NCBI GenBank assembly: GCA_949752735.1
Contig: OX457037.1
Location: 31,724,760 to 31,788,759 of the forward strand
From: Lumbricus terrestris
Taxonomy: Eukaryota; Annelida; Clitellata; Crassiclitellata; Lumbricidae
Direction: 5' to 3'
DNA: 64,000 nt
Positions 1 through 12,200 of this stretch are shown one piece after another. The notes below the pieces were generated by a model. The model was given only the letters and a program-made list of their open reading frames with translations, made no database searches and was not told the origin of the DNA. Numbering within the stretch: the stretch's first letter is position 1; each line of letters opens with the position of its first letter. A program made the translations under genes and the position numbers.

Positions 1-1495
1 GAATTGGCTACCTATATAAATTCTGCTTATCTATTAAAATTAGCAAAATCTCATGCTAATTGGTCAGACATTGAAGCATTTGGAATTACATATCGATGTT
101 TTGTACAAATATTTGCTTCATCAAATTTTAATCAAAGCACAGCAAGTTACAGCAGCACGTTATTGTAGTGTCTTTAGCTCGTAATAATGTATTCCTTGTA
201 GGCATATGAAATCGTGGTGCTGCAGTTCTCACTATAGATTGACATTTTTTTATTTCCAACTTAAGAAATAATTCGCATTGACTGATTTGAGTAGTTTGAC
301 ACAACATAACTTTGTTAACTTGATCTTACCATAATTTTACAAAACCTAATCAACTAGAATTAGCTCAATTTGCTAATCAATTCGAATCAGCATTAATTAG
401 TATATATATTACATTTAGAGAATAGAGGTTAATGTAAACAATTAGCGAATGGATCAGATTTCAATCAATTAGGATTAATCACTCATTTTTGGTGTGCATT
501 GATTTAATAAATTCTAGCAAGTAGCAATAGGCAATAAGCTTGCTAACACATCTTACATGTCTCCCCACATCTGGCCTGTTAATTAAACACGTAGAAACAG
601 ATGGCATGACATCCTGATTCCTCATGTTAATTAGATTCACATTTAAATTTCACTTATAAAAAGTGAAACTTTACCAGATTACAAATGGGTAACACAGTAT
701 CTAATAAGTATTTGTAAGAACTCGTATAATACTGTTCCTGCTACTCTGGAACTGTATGATACATGGCCAATAACCACCAAATTAGCTCTAAAATTGCTTT
801 AAAGCTACATGCCAACACCCCATGGCTCACCAGTGATAAACAAACAAAATCTAAATAAACAAACAAATTTATCTTGAAATCACCTTTAGCTAAGAAATTA
901 GGCCTAACCTCAATACCATCATGAAAAGGCTAAAAACAAATGACGCAGCAGATAAAAGAGTCAAAAGTGTTAGTAGAATGCATCCTGGTAACAGTGTCCA
1001 TTTCTAATGGGCACACAGCTACCCAACACTCTGCCACTGGATAAGGGTCATCCATATATCACGTACTCAAAAAAGCGTATTTTCGGATCCCTCTCCCTTG
1101 TATGCATCTATACGTTTTACTGTAACCCCCCCGTCCCCTCCATGCATACGTAAGCAATGTTGCCTTCCAATTATACAATTTCAGGTGGAACTCTAATCAG
1201 TATATTTCTAAGCAAAGGCAAATCACCTGTATATTCCTCGGATACAGCTATGATACTAAATACAGTAAAAATTCAGTTTATATAAAAAAGTTTACACTTT
1301 CTAAAAATTTGTAACACTTGTTTAATAGCTTAGAACCATGATGTTTGCATTGGCAGTCGATTCCCTGGGACAGCAACACAAAATGCACAACCCCCCTTGA
1401 CCAACCGATCATGCTAAATTGAGGCTCAACCAAAGATCAGAAGAGACCAGACAAGATCCCAGACAGGATGCACGAAGAGAAGAAACTAAAGGTAC
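1..1495. other. AT-rich non-coding stretch
   Basis: I see no exon with plausible splice sites, no long open frame and no delimited repeat here. It ends at the target duplication of the hAT element that begins at 1504. Confidence 0.5.
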
Positions 1496-2402
1496 CCGGT
1501 ATGCAGTGGCGTAGCCATGCCCGGGCAATTACGGGCAATGCCCGGGTTGGCGATTAGTTCTGCCCGGGCTGCGCGGAATCGAGAAATTGATAAATTTTAA
1601 TTTTATTTGAATTGCTTTTGGTGCTTTAAAACTTGTGTCTTGGGAATTTGGGATAACGATGTCACACTTGCCTATGGGCTAATATTGACTCTTGCACGGT
1701 CAAAAGACTCACTGCATGGGTAACTGACGGGTCATATATACAAGTAACGCATATCTGTACTCATATATACTTTATGCCGTCTGCCCTTCACCATCTGCCC
1801 TTCGTGAACCTGGCATTATTAATGGATGTTAAACTGTATACGGTTACAAGCTATAGTCTTGCTCCATTAGGCCTACTCGAAGGGCATTCTCACAATCATG
1901 CTCTCCAGTTCATGCAGCAGGAAGAGAGGGTCAGAGGTCGCTGACCCTGAGGAAAGGGTTATCAGTCCAGGCTAGATACATTTCAAAGTCTTGTGGCGGA
2001 AAGACGCCCTCTGAAACACCCCGACTGCAGAAACAGTTGCCCTCTCGGTCCGTAGGATGGCCGATTACCGATCGGGCGGGTGCCAGTCCAAATATGCCCG
2101 CGTGTCATCTCAGGAGGGAGACGCGAGTCCGCCTTCGTTGTATTTCGAAGGTAGTGCAGCGCTTCCGACCGATTCGCCTCACCCAGGAAACACACGACGA
2201 TGAAGTAAGGAAACACAGTTTATTCACGAAAACGGCAACACGACTGTCATCAACTGCACACGACAGAGCTTCACACCGACCGCTGACGTAACGCTGACTA
2301 ACTATCTCGAACGTGTCTACTGTCTGACTCCTCCTCGCTGACTCGGTGACTGCATGCATGGAGCAACGGGCTCCCTTATATACACTAGGGGCATGCACCC
2401 TC

Positions 2403-2925
2403 CGGCGACGGACTTCAAAGAGAGGCCAGAGGCACACAAAGGCCTTGCCGACGCGTGGGGGAGAGGCACATAAAGGACGCCGCCAATACAGCTAATACTA
2501 CAAGCCGCGGGTAATAGAGGCACATAAAGGGTTTGCCGACGCGTGGGGGAGAGGCACATAAAGGACGCCGCCAATACGGCTAATACTACAAGGCCGCGGG
2601 TAATAGAGGCACATAAAGGATTTGCCGACGCGTGGGGGAGAGGCACATAAAGGACGCCGCCAATACGGCTAATACTACAAGCCGCGGGTAATAGAGGCAC
2701 ATAAAGGATTTGCCGACGCGTGGGGGAGAGGCACATAAAGGACGCCGCCAATACAGCTAATACTACAAGCCGCGGGTAATAGAGGCACATAAAGGATTTG
2801 CCGACGCGTGGGGGAGAGGCACATAAAGGACGCCGCCAATACGGCTAATACTACAAGCCGCGGGTAATAGAGGCACATAAAGGATTTGCCGACGCGTGGG
2901 GGAGAGGCACATAAAGGATACCGCC
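2403..2925. repeat. 88-bp tandem array (about 5.7 copies) inside the hAT element
   Basis: The landmark TTGCCGACGCGTGGGGGAG recurs at 2445, 2533, 2622, 2710, 2798 and 2886, a period of 88 bp (one unit is 89). Within each unit the word AGGCACATAAAGG occurs twice. Copies are almost identical. Because 88 is not a multiple of three, all three minus-strand frames cycle through the array and stay open by composition, which produces long but meaningless frames. Confidence 0.95.
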
Positions 2926-3209
2926 AATAATTAAACAAGCCGGCGACCGACCGCGCGCTGTATACCAGCCGCAGAAAGAACACTAGCGCGGGGGGAAGAA
3001 ATCTCAAAGGCCGGCGGCGCCGTGGGCGGGCGCTACACAAGTGGAGGCGAACCCAATTTCGCCACAGTCTGTCATCTATTAGAACCTCTGAGGAATGTTT
3101 GAACTGTTCAATTGATGGCATCATCTTTTCCTTGGCTAGAGCCCCGTCTATACCAGATGGAAATTATCACCTTCAGGTGTCCTGACCAGCTCCGGCCACA
3201 ACCCCACCA

Positions 3210-3210
<1 letters not shown>

Positions 3211-3274
<64 letters not shown>
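3211..3274. repeat. (TA)n microsatellite
   Basis: About 32 uninterrupted TA units, lying just inside the right end of the hAT element. Confidence 0.97.
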
Positions 3275-3278
<4 letters not shown>

Positions 3279-3327
3279 ACTGCTGCCCGGGTTACATTTT
3301 GCTTCTGCCTACGCCACTGCCGGTATG

Positions 3328-4171
3328 TAGTACAGCTACATGTAGTTGTGAGGATTACATAGGTCAGACAGGCCAGCTTAAGTGTTATTCTGAATTCAAC
3401 AGAAAGCCAAGCAGTGAACCCAGTAGAGTAAAGGAGTTTAAACAGAAGATGCACACGGCACAATGCAGGCCAAGGAATTTCGGATGCATTGAAGCCTGTT
3501 AACTTTAAAATCTCGTATGCCTGCAAACACAGGCAGGCATAATCAAGGCAAAAAAGCCAAGAGGCTGTGGTCTGTAACATGTCTTGTCAGTTTTCTTCAT
3601 TGTTTACTGATGTGTAAGTCAAATAACTAAGCAGTGATTAATGGTATCAAGCACTCGTCAGAGATCCTAGCACTGTGACGTTTTTACAGATCCTCTAACC
3701 AGGATGCTTTCATAAATTGTATGGCAGTCAGTGTTACAACATCACTCAAATCAATTAAATATAATATAACACAAGGCAGGCAGTAGTGAGAAACTGTAAC
3801 TTGGATTGAATGACAATACAGTCTAAACAAAATTCTTCATAGGACATTATTGGTGTCATAACAAGCACAAAGTTTATGCAATTAGTATAATGAACATTGT
3901 TATGAGCTAATTATATATAAACAGCAATCAGATATTGATGTTTCATCTCATGATATACATCACAAGTAATTTGCCTATGTGATATTATATGAATAAGAAG
4001 GAAAAACAATATCAAATTATGTAAACTGTACTGCATTTCACTCAATTGTGAAACAGATCCACAAATTTATTAATGAAAACAATGATGAAATTGCAGACAA
4101 GCTCCTCAGAAAATATACTCAACAACAAAGGCAAAATCTGCTTCAACTGAAAACAAACTACATGTACTTAC
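3328..4171. other. Non-coding interval
   Basis: AT-rich DNA between the hAT element and the next supported exon. A 46-codon plus-strand frame ends at 3502, but it has no recognisable domain or matching neighbour, so I do not call it. Confidence 0.4.
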
Positions 4172-4269
4172 CATGATACGAGCATCGTATTTGTCTGGCT
4201 TGACTTCCAAATTAACTGCCCTAGCAAGAGCAACTTTAGTTCTTCGTCCCAAGGCATCTCGTATGCCTT
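4172..4269 (-). CDS. Single internal exon of an unidentified gene
   Basis: On the minus strand a pyrimidine-rich tract ending TTTTTGTAG precedes an open segment of 98 nt that ends in ATG followed by a consensus donor GTAAGTAC. Read with a split first codon it gives a basic-acidic segment starting GIRDALGRRTKVALARAV and ending in KPDKYDARIM, with no stop. Both splice sites and the composition look like a real conserved exon. I do not recognise the family. Upstream, at 5.9-6.0 kb, there is a possible promoter for a minus-strand gene. Neighbouring exons were not identified. Confidence 0.5.
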
Positions 4270-4599
4270 CTACAAAAACAGAACAGATCAAATTCACAAA
4301 ACATTTCTACAGGAGTTTCAAAGTCATTCCAAAGACTTTGCAGTGTTCATTGTGATTCAAACACTGAAAGCATTTCTATCCCAAAATGCTCTTGCTCCTC
4401 AAACACAACAACAAACTTACTAACTTGAAACATAGGTAAAATTTTTCTTCGTTGAAAGTAAAAGTATCTCGATTTTTTAAAGCTTCGTTACATGTGAAAG
4501 TATTCAAACTTTTGCTTAAACACAGTAATGCGTTACTCTTACTTAGTTACTGTACAACACCGGCTATATAAGAATCAGAAAGAAATTAATTATCATGTC

Positions 4600-4995
4600 T
4601 ATGATATGGCGTGTGGCGCTATGCAGATTGGAATCATGGACCATGAGGAAGGAAGACATAGAAAAACTGGAAGGCTGGAGGCATTCAAGGGATGTTGATA
4701 CGGTGAAGAATGGAAAATCGACTGGATGGAACGGAGGACAAATAAAGAGATTCTACAAATGATTAAAAAGATTTCTGATAGATATAATCAGAAGCTAACA
4801 AAAAAAATTGTTGGGCCACATAACGAGGGGAAACTCTCTCCTGAGAACCATAACTGACGGAATGCAGGGTAAAAAGAGAAGAGGAAGATTGAGAATGATG
4901 TTGCTGGACTGGATAATAAAGGAGGTTACGACGAGTTGAAGGAGATAGTCGGACGTGACGAATGGATCCATGGGACATACGAACCTGGATGTCAA
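4600..4995 (+). pseudogene. RTE-like LINE, C-terminal relic
   Basis: Broken plus-strand frames carry the hallmark C-terminal region of RTE-type non-LTR retrotransposons: ERRTNKEILQMI near 4728, then NSLLRTITDGMQGKKRRGR and MMLLDWIIKE near 4830-4920, then DELKEI and DEWIHGTYEPG up to 4990. Several frameshifts and stops separate the segments. The 5' half (endonuclease and reverse transcriptase) is missing here. Confidence 0.8.
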
Positions 4996-5930
4996 TTAAT
5001 CAGTCAATCAATTCGTTTATTAATTAGAACTAAGCTGACACAGACACAACTTAAACAGACAACATTGTACAGGGAATTTACAGAAACTGTGCAATGCAAC
5101 CTGGATAAAATATTATGTTAGTAGATATGCCTATACAGAATAAACGAGATGAAGTCATGAAGATATTTAATAGACCTGTAATGAGAAGTTATGTGGTCTA
5201 GCTCAAAGGTTATATCCGTTTCTAAAAAAGGGAAGGGGTAAAGACCGGGGAATCAATGTTAATGGCTTTAAAAAATCTGTCATCAGACATTTTGGCCAAC
5301 CGAGTTACACCTGACATAGGCTCGGGCAAGAAACCACATCAGATCATTCATAGGAAGGCAGAGAACCAAAAGAAGAGAATGTATTATATATTCAACGCAT
5401 TTTTCTTAATCTAGACTTAAATCTGATGCACAAAATAAATTCCAGCATTCAATAAGTCATGATATACCATCCACAACTGCCTAGTAGTGCCACTGAAACT
5501 ACGCTATGCAGAAGTGCTAAAGACACCATATGCTTCACTTAATAAAGTTTGTTATTCAACTTATGCGTATTTCGTTATATTTAAAACGCTTTAATTCCCA
5601 GCATGCATAGCACGTGAACTATTTGTTTCGGAAGTGGGAGGTGATCCAGAAATCATAAACAAAGCGCACCCTGTAAATCGGTCGGTACGTTTTCTAGTTT
5701 GCCCATTGCTAGATTCATCCGATATGACACATCAATGACATCATATAATACGACGAAGCCAGGTTCTAAGATTAGTAGTGACTTTCTTGGATGCGAGGTG
5801 TAAAATATCCTTTATTGTGCGGAATCTTAAAACACGGAACTATCGTCTCCGTTGGAAATATACGGCTCTGGTCTCCGTACGCCGCCAGCTTTGTGTCTCT
5901 GCTAAAAGCATAGATTAATTATTGTAGCAG
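4996..5930. other. Non-coding interval
   Basis: No supported exon or complete repeat. The right half becomes less AT-rich toward the promoter-like sequence near 5.94 kb. Confidence 0.4.
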
Positions 5931-5934
5931 TCCC

Positions 5935-5995
5935 ACATTTTATGACGTAACTGACAACGGCAAAAGTGCCATCTTGTGAGTGTGCTTTAACCTTG
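5935..5995 (-). promoter_or_regulatory. Candidate core promoter (CRE-like and AAGATGGC motifs)
   Basis: Read on the minus strand, this stretch contains AAGATGGC, the YY1-type downstream motif common in animal housekeeping promoters, followed about 15 bp later by TTACGTCA, a cAMP-response-element-like octamer. It lies about 1.7 kb upstream of the minus-strand exon at 4172-4269, so it could serve that gene. There is no transcript evidence. Confidence 0.3.
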
Positions 5996-6257
5996 AGCGG
6001 CTGACCATAAAACAACTCAATGCATGCACAAATTTTATTATTATTCTGCGTGAATAAAGTTCGAGCAAAACGCTATTACACACATTACCTTAAAACATTT
6101 TAAACCTCGACTACACTAGTTTTAGCATTATTTAAAGTTATGAAGTATACATGGACAATGGTGACCCAAGTACGCTATACAATTAAATTTTGTAGAAATT
6201 TTTACAATTTGAGGCAAAAATGATAAGCTTTTATAATCTGGTGACACTGAACAGTAA

Positions 6258-6283
6258 TCACCACCACCACCACCACCATCATA
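6258..6283. repeat. (CAC)n microsatellite
   Basis: Eight consecutive CAC-type triplets. They give a histidine run in one plus-strand frame that I regard as non-coding. Confidence 0.9.
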
Positions 6284-7633
6284 AAAATAGGCTAGTTCTT
6301 CCACTGCTGTCCAGTACCAGAGCGATGTGGCGATATCTCGTGGATATGGAGATAAGCAGTTTGAACGGTTTGAACAGTCTTTACTATAGTCTCACCCATA
6401 TAATAGTATTTGAATCGCAAAATGGAAAAGCATTTAATAGGAAAGTATTTTTAAAATTTTACATGAATAATTGGTGGCCCTATTAACGGGACTGTCCATC
6501 CCTTCTGGGTCTCCCCTTCTTAACCAAATAATTAGTGCTAAAGTATTAGCCTATAATTATATTATATGTTCACTGCCATATAATTGTATCATGTTTGTTT
6601 GTTGTTTTGGTTCAGGAAAAATAAATAAATAAAAATAATCTAGCTGTTAATATTCAGCGGCAGATAATCAAAATTCCTTAATTTGATAAGACTGCTGTTG
6701 AGCATTGATCCGTGGCATTCTTCTGCATGGCTTCATTGGATTTTTCTGAGACACCATTTCAACAAAGAAAATAATATTATTGCAGCGGGCGAAGTCATTG
6801 TGATGCTCGGTCAGCAATTGATTAAATCATTTCTAATTGCAGCTGTCTTAAATCCTCCGCCTGTTACAGCAGGGTGAGTAGGCCTAGCTTTCTTTAGCAG
6901 TTCGATTGAGTGCCGCAGAGCTTTGCCTGGAAGCCCAATTAAGGCCTTAGTCTCCGGATATGACTATATGCCTAAACGGCTGTGAAGATAGCCTATACTG
7001 CTAGAAGATAATAAGAATTTTCAACTGGTCATGGCACATAGCCTACATAGGCCTACTGGCAGTTGGTCTCTAATTTAGAAAGTGCCTCAACAGGGGTCCT
7101 TAGCTGGTGCCTCAGTAATGCATATGATAGGCCATTGGGAATTGAACAGAGTTAAATTGAAGCACTCTACATTAAATTTTATTCCTGTTAGGCTAGCTAC
7201 TTAGCTTCCGTGGTTGACCTTAAATTTGCCCCTCTGAAATTGAATTCACTTTTTAAAGATAGATGCCATTGAAAACAAATTTTTAAAGAGAAATTATCAA
7301 TGAATTCGTAACAGTACGTGTACAGCAATTAAGTCCTATTAGAGAATATATATTTTATGCCAATGACCAGTCTCGTGTATTGGCCTAAGACTGGACATAT
7401 CCAACTGGCCTATGTTACTGAAAGTACAATACCGGTAGTTCCAGGCTCCAGTATAAGTCACAACAGTTCAATTTTAGCTGTAGGGCCTAAATGCAGTGGC
7501 TGATTTGAGAGTTACGTTGATGCTGTGCTATCAATAGGATGGCCTCGACGTAGAGGTCTGAGGACCATATAGGACCTGGGTCTTGTAAAAGTCAGTGTCT
7601 TTTACAGTGACCGTATGGTATCGGCCATAAATT
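6284..7633. other. Non-coding interval
   Basis: AT-rich sequence with many AGGCCTA words. No exon, RNA gene or delimited transposon was seen. Confidence 0.4.
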
Positions 7634-7722
7634 TCACACAGGCAATTACGTGAAAATGTGTAGGCCTATATAAAATTATGGCCCATAATTGTATACACAT
7701 CTTCACGTAATTGCCTGTGTGA
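7634..7722. ncRNA. Near-perfect 89-nt hairpin (miRNA-precursor-like or tiny MITE)
   Basis: The arm beginning TCACACAGGCAATTACGTGA (7634) pairs with the arm ending TCACGTAATTGCCTGTGTGA (7722), with one mismatch in about 28 bp and a loop of about 30 nt. The size fits a miRNA or hairpin-siRNA precursor. The near-perfect stem also fits a very small inverted-repeat element. I do not recognise a known mature miRNA in either arm. Confidence 0.4.
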
Positions 7723-8559
7723 TGCAGACATCAGACAAATAAGAAAAAAGGGCAGTGCCTTCTACAGACAGGACTGAGGACTAACGTAGTTAGGCCTGAA
7801 TGCTATGATGCCTACCTGTTACTGTATACCCTGTAGGCATCATGTATACAGACCAAGAATAGGGACTCTTGCTTCTCCTTGCATAGTATAGGCCTACACA
7901 TCTTCTGAAGTTCTGAACATTATTGGAAAAGTATGTCTATGTCAAGGTGCGCAAATGTACTTAACTCTCACCTGTATATTGTATGAGTTATCATTTATGT
8001 ACAAGTTCTTGTAGAACAGCATTGTATTTATCCAGTTCATGCACAAACACTTTAACGAAGATTTTACTGAAGGCGACTCGGAAGCCAATGCAAGTCATCG
8101 TTAAAATGTCAAGCAATTTTTTCGTGCTACCTATTTCAATGGATGCCAAGTTTATTTCGGCTTCATGGCTTCTATAATCAAAAAGTACAGACAATTGACA
8201 TGAACATGACTGGTGTTCCTTCCCGTGTCGTTCCTGGGCTGCTTCATACTGTAAGCTAATGCTAAATGTCAATCACGTCCTAGGATAAGGCTTTTCCAGT
8301 GTTTTCCCACCGCTATCAGAATTACTTGTAATTGAATCCATTCGTTCTACCAGCAAAGGCTGTTAAAAACTTTATTCCGAGGGTCCTCTTCGCCAGCAAT
8401 TAACACCATTTTTATGTTCACATTAATTTTTGTCTTCCATTTAATGTGTCTCAACATGTAACTGGGTGTAGTGGGTCACCCGGATTTGTCCAATTTTTTT
8501 AATTAACAGATATCATAACAGGATTTAATCTGCCATACAAATAATTAAAGGCATCACAG
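7723..8559. other. Non-coding interval
   Basis: No supported gene or repeat. It ends at the splice acceptor of the exon at 8560. Confidence 0.4.
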
Positions 8560-8721
8560 TGTGGACCAAATACAACTGCATTGAGGAAGCCTTTAAAGAA
8601 CCTGTTCAAAAGCATTGGGAAGGATCATTTGTAAAAAACACCACGACAACCAGGGTTCAGGACACATTGTCTGGCCTGCCAAATTTTGTGTATTTGTTAG
8701 CAATGAAGGATGGAGGGTCAG
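8560..8721 (+). CDS. Symmetric (phase 1-1) exon of an unidentified protein
   Basis: A plus-strand segment of 162 nt lies between an acceptor (GCATCACAG) and a consensus donor (GTGAGC). It begins with two nucleotides of a split codon and ends with one, so it is a class 1-1 exon of 54 residues. It reads WTKYNCIEEAFKEPVQKHWE, then a Thr-rich turn, then LPNFVYLLAMKDGGSG, without a stop. The aromatic, charged pattern with WTKYN looks like a small extracellular module. I do not recognise it, and no partner exons were found nearby. Confidence 0.5.
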
Positions 8722-9291
8722 GTGAGCATAATATTATGGTTACATCATGGCATTCATATGGATGGTCATCCATCCAAGTATCTTAACTTCACTGCACCTG
8801 TCAGTGCTGTATCAATAAAACCAGGCACCCCTCCCCCACTGTCAGACATGCACATTAGTAGGCCTACAGGATAATTTTTGGGCACCATGTAAATGATGTC
8901 ATTACTGGCCGAGAACTTCTGCACTATAGTTACTAGCTACAATCACTTCAACAACACAATATCTGCAGGTAATGTTTGTTATAAAACATAAAAATGCAAG
9001 CAAGTCGTTTGTTAAAATAAAAATTTCACACGGTTTCTTAGAAATCTCCATACAACCTAAAAGAAATTAAATTAAAAGTTAGAAAGAGTAGACTGATAAA
9101 GACCGAAAGTTAGTGGTTTCCTTCTCACCCCTGCTGGGTATGCACACAATAATAAAATAATACTTTTGTTGCTGGTAAACACAGTTGCAAACGTAATATA
9201 TATTAAACGTAAAACTCGAGCACTATCAACCACCAAAAGAAAGTCTCCATAGATCACAAAATTAGAAATTGCAAATCCATTTGCATCATGA
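8722..9291. other. Non-coding interval, 3' flank of the minus-strand gene
   Basis: Holds the presumed 3' UTR of the gene ending at 9292. No other structure was seen. Confidence 0.4.
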
Positions 9292-12200
9292 TTAGTTGTA
9301 TGAAGTGTTGACCTGGAAGGCAGTAGGTGCGGCCGTGGCATGGTGCATGGCCAGGGGACTTGCTCCTGCTGGATAGTGAGCATAAACAGGGTTTTTGGCT
9401 GGACATTTCCCACCAAACCCTGGGTAGTAGAGATGTTCTCCATAGGCACCGCAGCCTGGGTACTTCCTGTCCTCTGCATAGTCTCGTCCTTGTGGAAAGG
9501 CGTAGGAAGGATGGCCTGTATACTTAGAAGGCAGCACTGTGGGTCTGGCTAATGTTGGCACTTCCACTTTGCCTTGACCCTGAAGTACAAAGCACACAAC
9601 ATACAATAAACCGTGTCTAGATCGGGGTTCTCAAACTGTGGTACGCGTACCCCCAGGTGTATGCCAGGCACCGGTAAGGGGTACGCGAAAATTTCCAGAA
9701 ATATAAATTTTCTTTGAGTTTATGGACTTTGTGTCCATCTTTCTTTGATTAGCAGTGATTTTTTAACGTTAAAACGTATAACATGCAGCATCGATCGTCA
9801 TTTCTTTCTTTCACAGCATATAGCCTAATTACACTCCCATACAATGCAGTGCATGCAACATATTTATTATGTTTAGGCCTGTTACTATAATTTTGAAACA
9901 AATAGGCCTAATGTATAAATGGTTGAAAGTACCAAAGCCAGAAAATCTCAGCCTAAATAATTATATAGAGCTCAAATAGCAGAGAGCAGAATTGGCCAAA
10001 TGATTAATTTGAGCTCTATATTTTGTGATTCCTTTCAGCACATCATATCTGGGTGAAACTGTTAACTATTCCTGCCATAAAAACAAACATGGGATAAATT
10101 TGCATTTTAAATTGGCAAATATTAAACCAGATATTGTAAATCTGTGCTAGTCTGAACAAGCCCGTGCACAGCACTATAGGTTGGCTCTTTCCTCTCTCTT
10201 ACAGGCCCCAGAGGTTATAGAACAATTTTCCATTTAAAAATTGTTGATAAGATTATATGATTCAAACTAGAGTTTGCTCTCTATACAGAGGCCTAGACTA
10301 ATAAATGATGTCACCAATGAGTAAATGGACTTTTAGTTGTCACTGCCAGAGGACATGGCAATAGCATTTTGTTTCTGATCTGACTTTGCTGGGGTACGCC
10401 ATCATTCGATATTTTTATTTGGGGGTACAATAAAAATAAAGTTTGAGAACCCCTGCTCTAGATGATTGCCTGTTGTAAAACAGTTTAAAAGCAAACTGAA
10501 ACTGTCAAGTGATGCATTGTCATGTGATATGTAATTGAAATCTCCTTCATGCTCTCTGTCTATCTGTTCCTCTCACCCTACGGACCCTTCCTCTTAACCC
10601 AGTGGTTAAAGTGGGTGTGAGTGCATGGGAACAGCATTGCTACTGCTCTCAAAATTCTTTGCATGCATTCCCACTGCTCACCATACATGGAACCCTGGAA
10701 CACATGCGTTCCAATAAAACTCTTTTTCAGCGTTCCCACTGCTTATCCATTCGACATTCCTACTGCTCACCCAAACCACTTTGACCACTGGTGTTACCGA
10801 TTCTTTGTCCGTCCTGCCATCCATTTCTCCGCTCCTACCTCCAAATATCCGTCCATCTCTCACCTTCCTCCCTTCCTCTCTATCCATCCATGCCTCCCGC
10901 CAACAGTCCGTTCATCTCTCCCCTTCATACATTCCAACCTCCATATCCATATGCTTGTTGTGTAAGATTTTTGTGCCCATATTGACGTGGCTGGTGCTCC
11001 TACGGCATGCGAGTCTCATCATCTCTCATGCATTACAGGAATATTTACATCAGTACAGACATATAATAATAATAATTATAATATTAGCAACGGCTGTTTT
11101 TAGGGAAAGCCGGTATGCCTGCATGGATATGCATAGAAAGAGAAATGCAAAGAAAGAGCCGTTTTATAACAAAGTTACAAACTTTCATTTCTTGCAAACT
11201 TGAATTTATTGTACATGTTCAGACTTACTGGTGTCAGCTGTGATTGTTCGTAGAGCGATCCATAGAGATTAGGCACCAGAGGGCGACACTGTGTATAGAG
11301 GGCACCCATTGGGGCATAACCCTGGTGAGCACCAGATGGCACCTGGTCGAACACATCACCTCTCACCTGCACATGCAAAAACAATGACATCATCAATAAC
11401 TAACACGTGGATTTGTTGTCAATTTGTTTATGTTTTAAAACCTTTCAATTACTTCTGCTGTTAGCATACCTAATCCTAAATGCAAAACAACAAAATAAGT
11501 TCGTTACATTCAGGGCTGTAATCAAGGGTATATGCGGGTATACGGCGTATACTTACCTCCGGGAAAAAACGGCATCGTATACTCACCGCAGAAAAACCAG
11601 GGTATATGCGGATATACAGCGTATACTCACCTCACAAAGAACGTGTGGGTATACGCATGAAAGAGGCAAAGGATATTTAGGTGTATTTTTCACGAAATCC
11701 GGAGCGAATGACTAAAATAGGTCATTAGCTTTTTTCGAATGGGGAAAAAGGGAAATTTTTTGGCCGGATGACTAAATAAAGGTCGTCAGAAATTTAGGGC
11801 CCGAAAAAGTCGGTTTTCTCCCGCTCAGCGTGTACTCATCTCTAAATTTACTAGCACAGCCCTGGTTACATTCATTTCTATATTTCAATATATGTCATCA
11901 TCTTTGCTCTATATGTCATCATCTTTGCTTCAATTCAAGTTTTAATTTGTAATTTATTAGGAATAGGCAGTTTTATTTAACAAATTAAGCAGACACTGTG
12001 ACACAATGGCATGTTAAGACAATTTCTTAGTGATATTCATTTACTAGTGTTTTTTACGGTGCTATACGACAATTTGGTACTAGACAATTCGACTTCATTG
12101 TCTGATGCCAAATTGTCTATTGCTAAACAAAAAACATTTAGTAGCGACAAATTGTCTGGTGTCGAATTTTCGGATGCTGAATTGTCTGCTGCTAAACGTT

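Larger units (their letters stand above)
1496..3327. mobile_element. Non-autonomous hAT DNA transposon with perfect 8-bp TSD
   Basis: The element proper is 1504-3319 (1816 bp). Its left end reads CAGTGGCGTAGCCAT, and the right end in reverse complement reads CAGTGGCGTAGGCAG, the typical hAT terminus. Both sides are flanked by the same 8 bp, CCGGTATG (1496-1503 and 3320-3327), the target-site duplication length of hAT. Near the left end there is a GC-rich inverted motif built on TGCCCGGG and CCCGGGCA, which recurs next to the right end. Inside are an 88-bp satellite array and a long TA microsatellite, but no transposase-like frame. It therefore needs a transposase supplied in trans. The perfect TSD suggests a fairly recent insertion. 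Confidence 0.9.

Noticed and set aside
2317..3124. Long minus-strand frames with a repeated LYVPLLPAAC-type pattern
   Set aside because: They are products of the 88-bp satellite. Because 88 is not a multiple of three, the same DNA is read in rotating frames, and no start or splice context supports coding.
6220..6486. Plus-strand frame with a histidine run
   Set aside because: The run comes from a CAC microsatellite. There is no homology or splice support around it.
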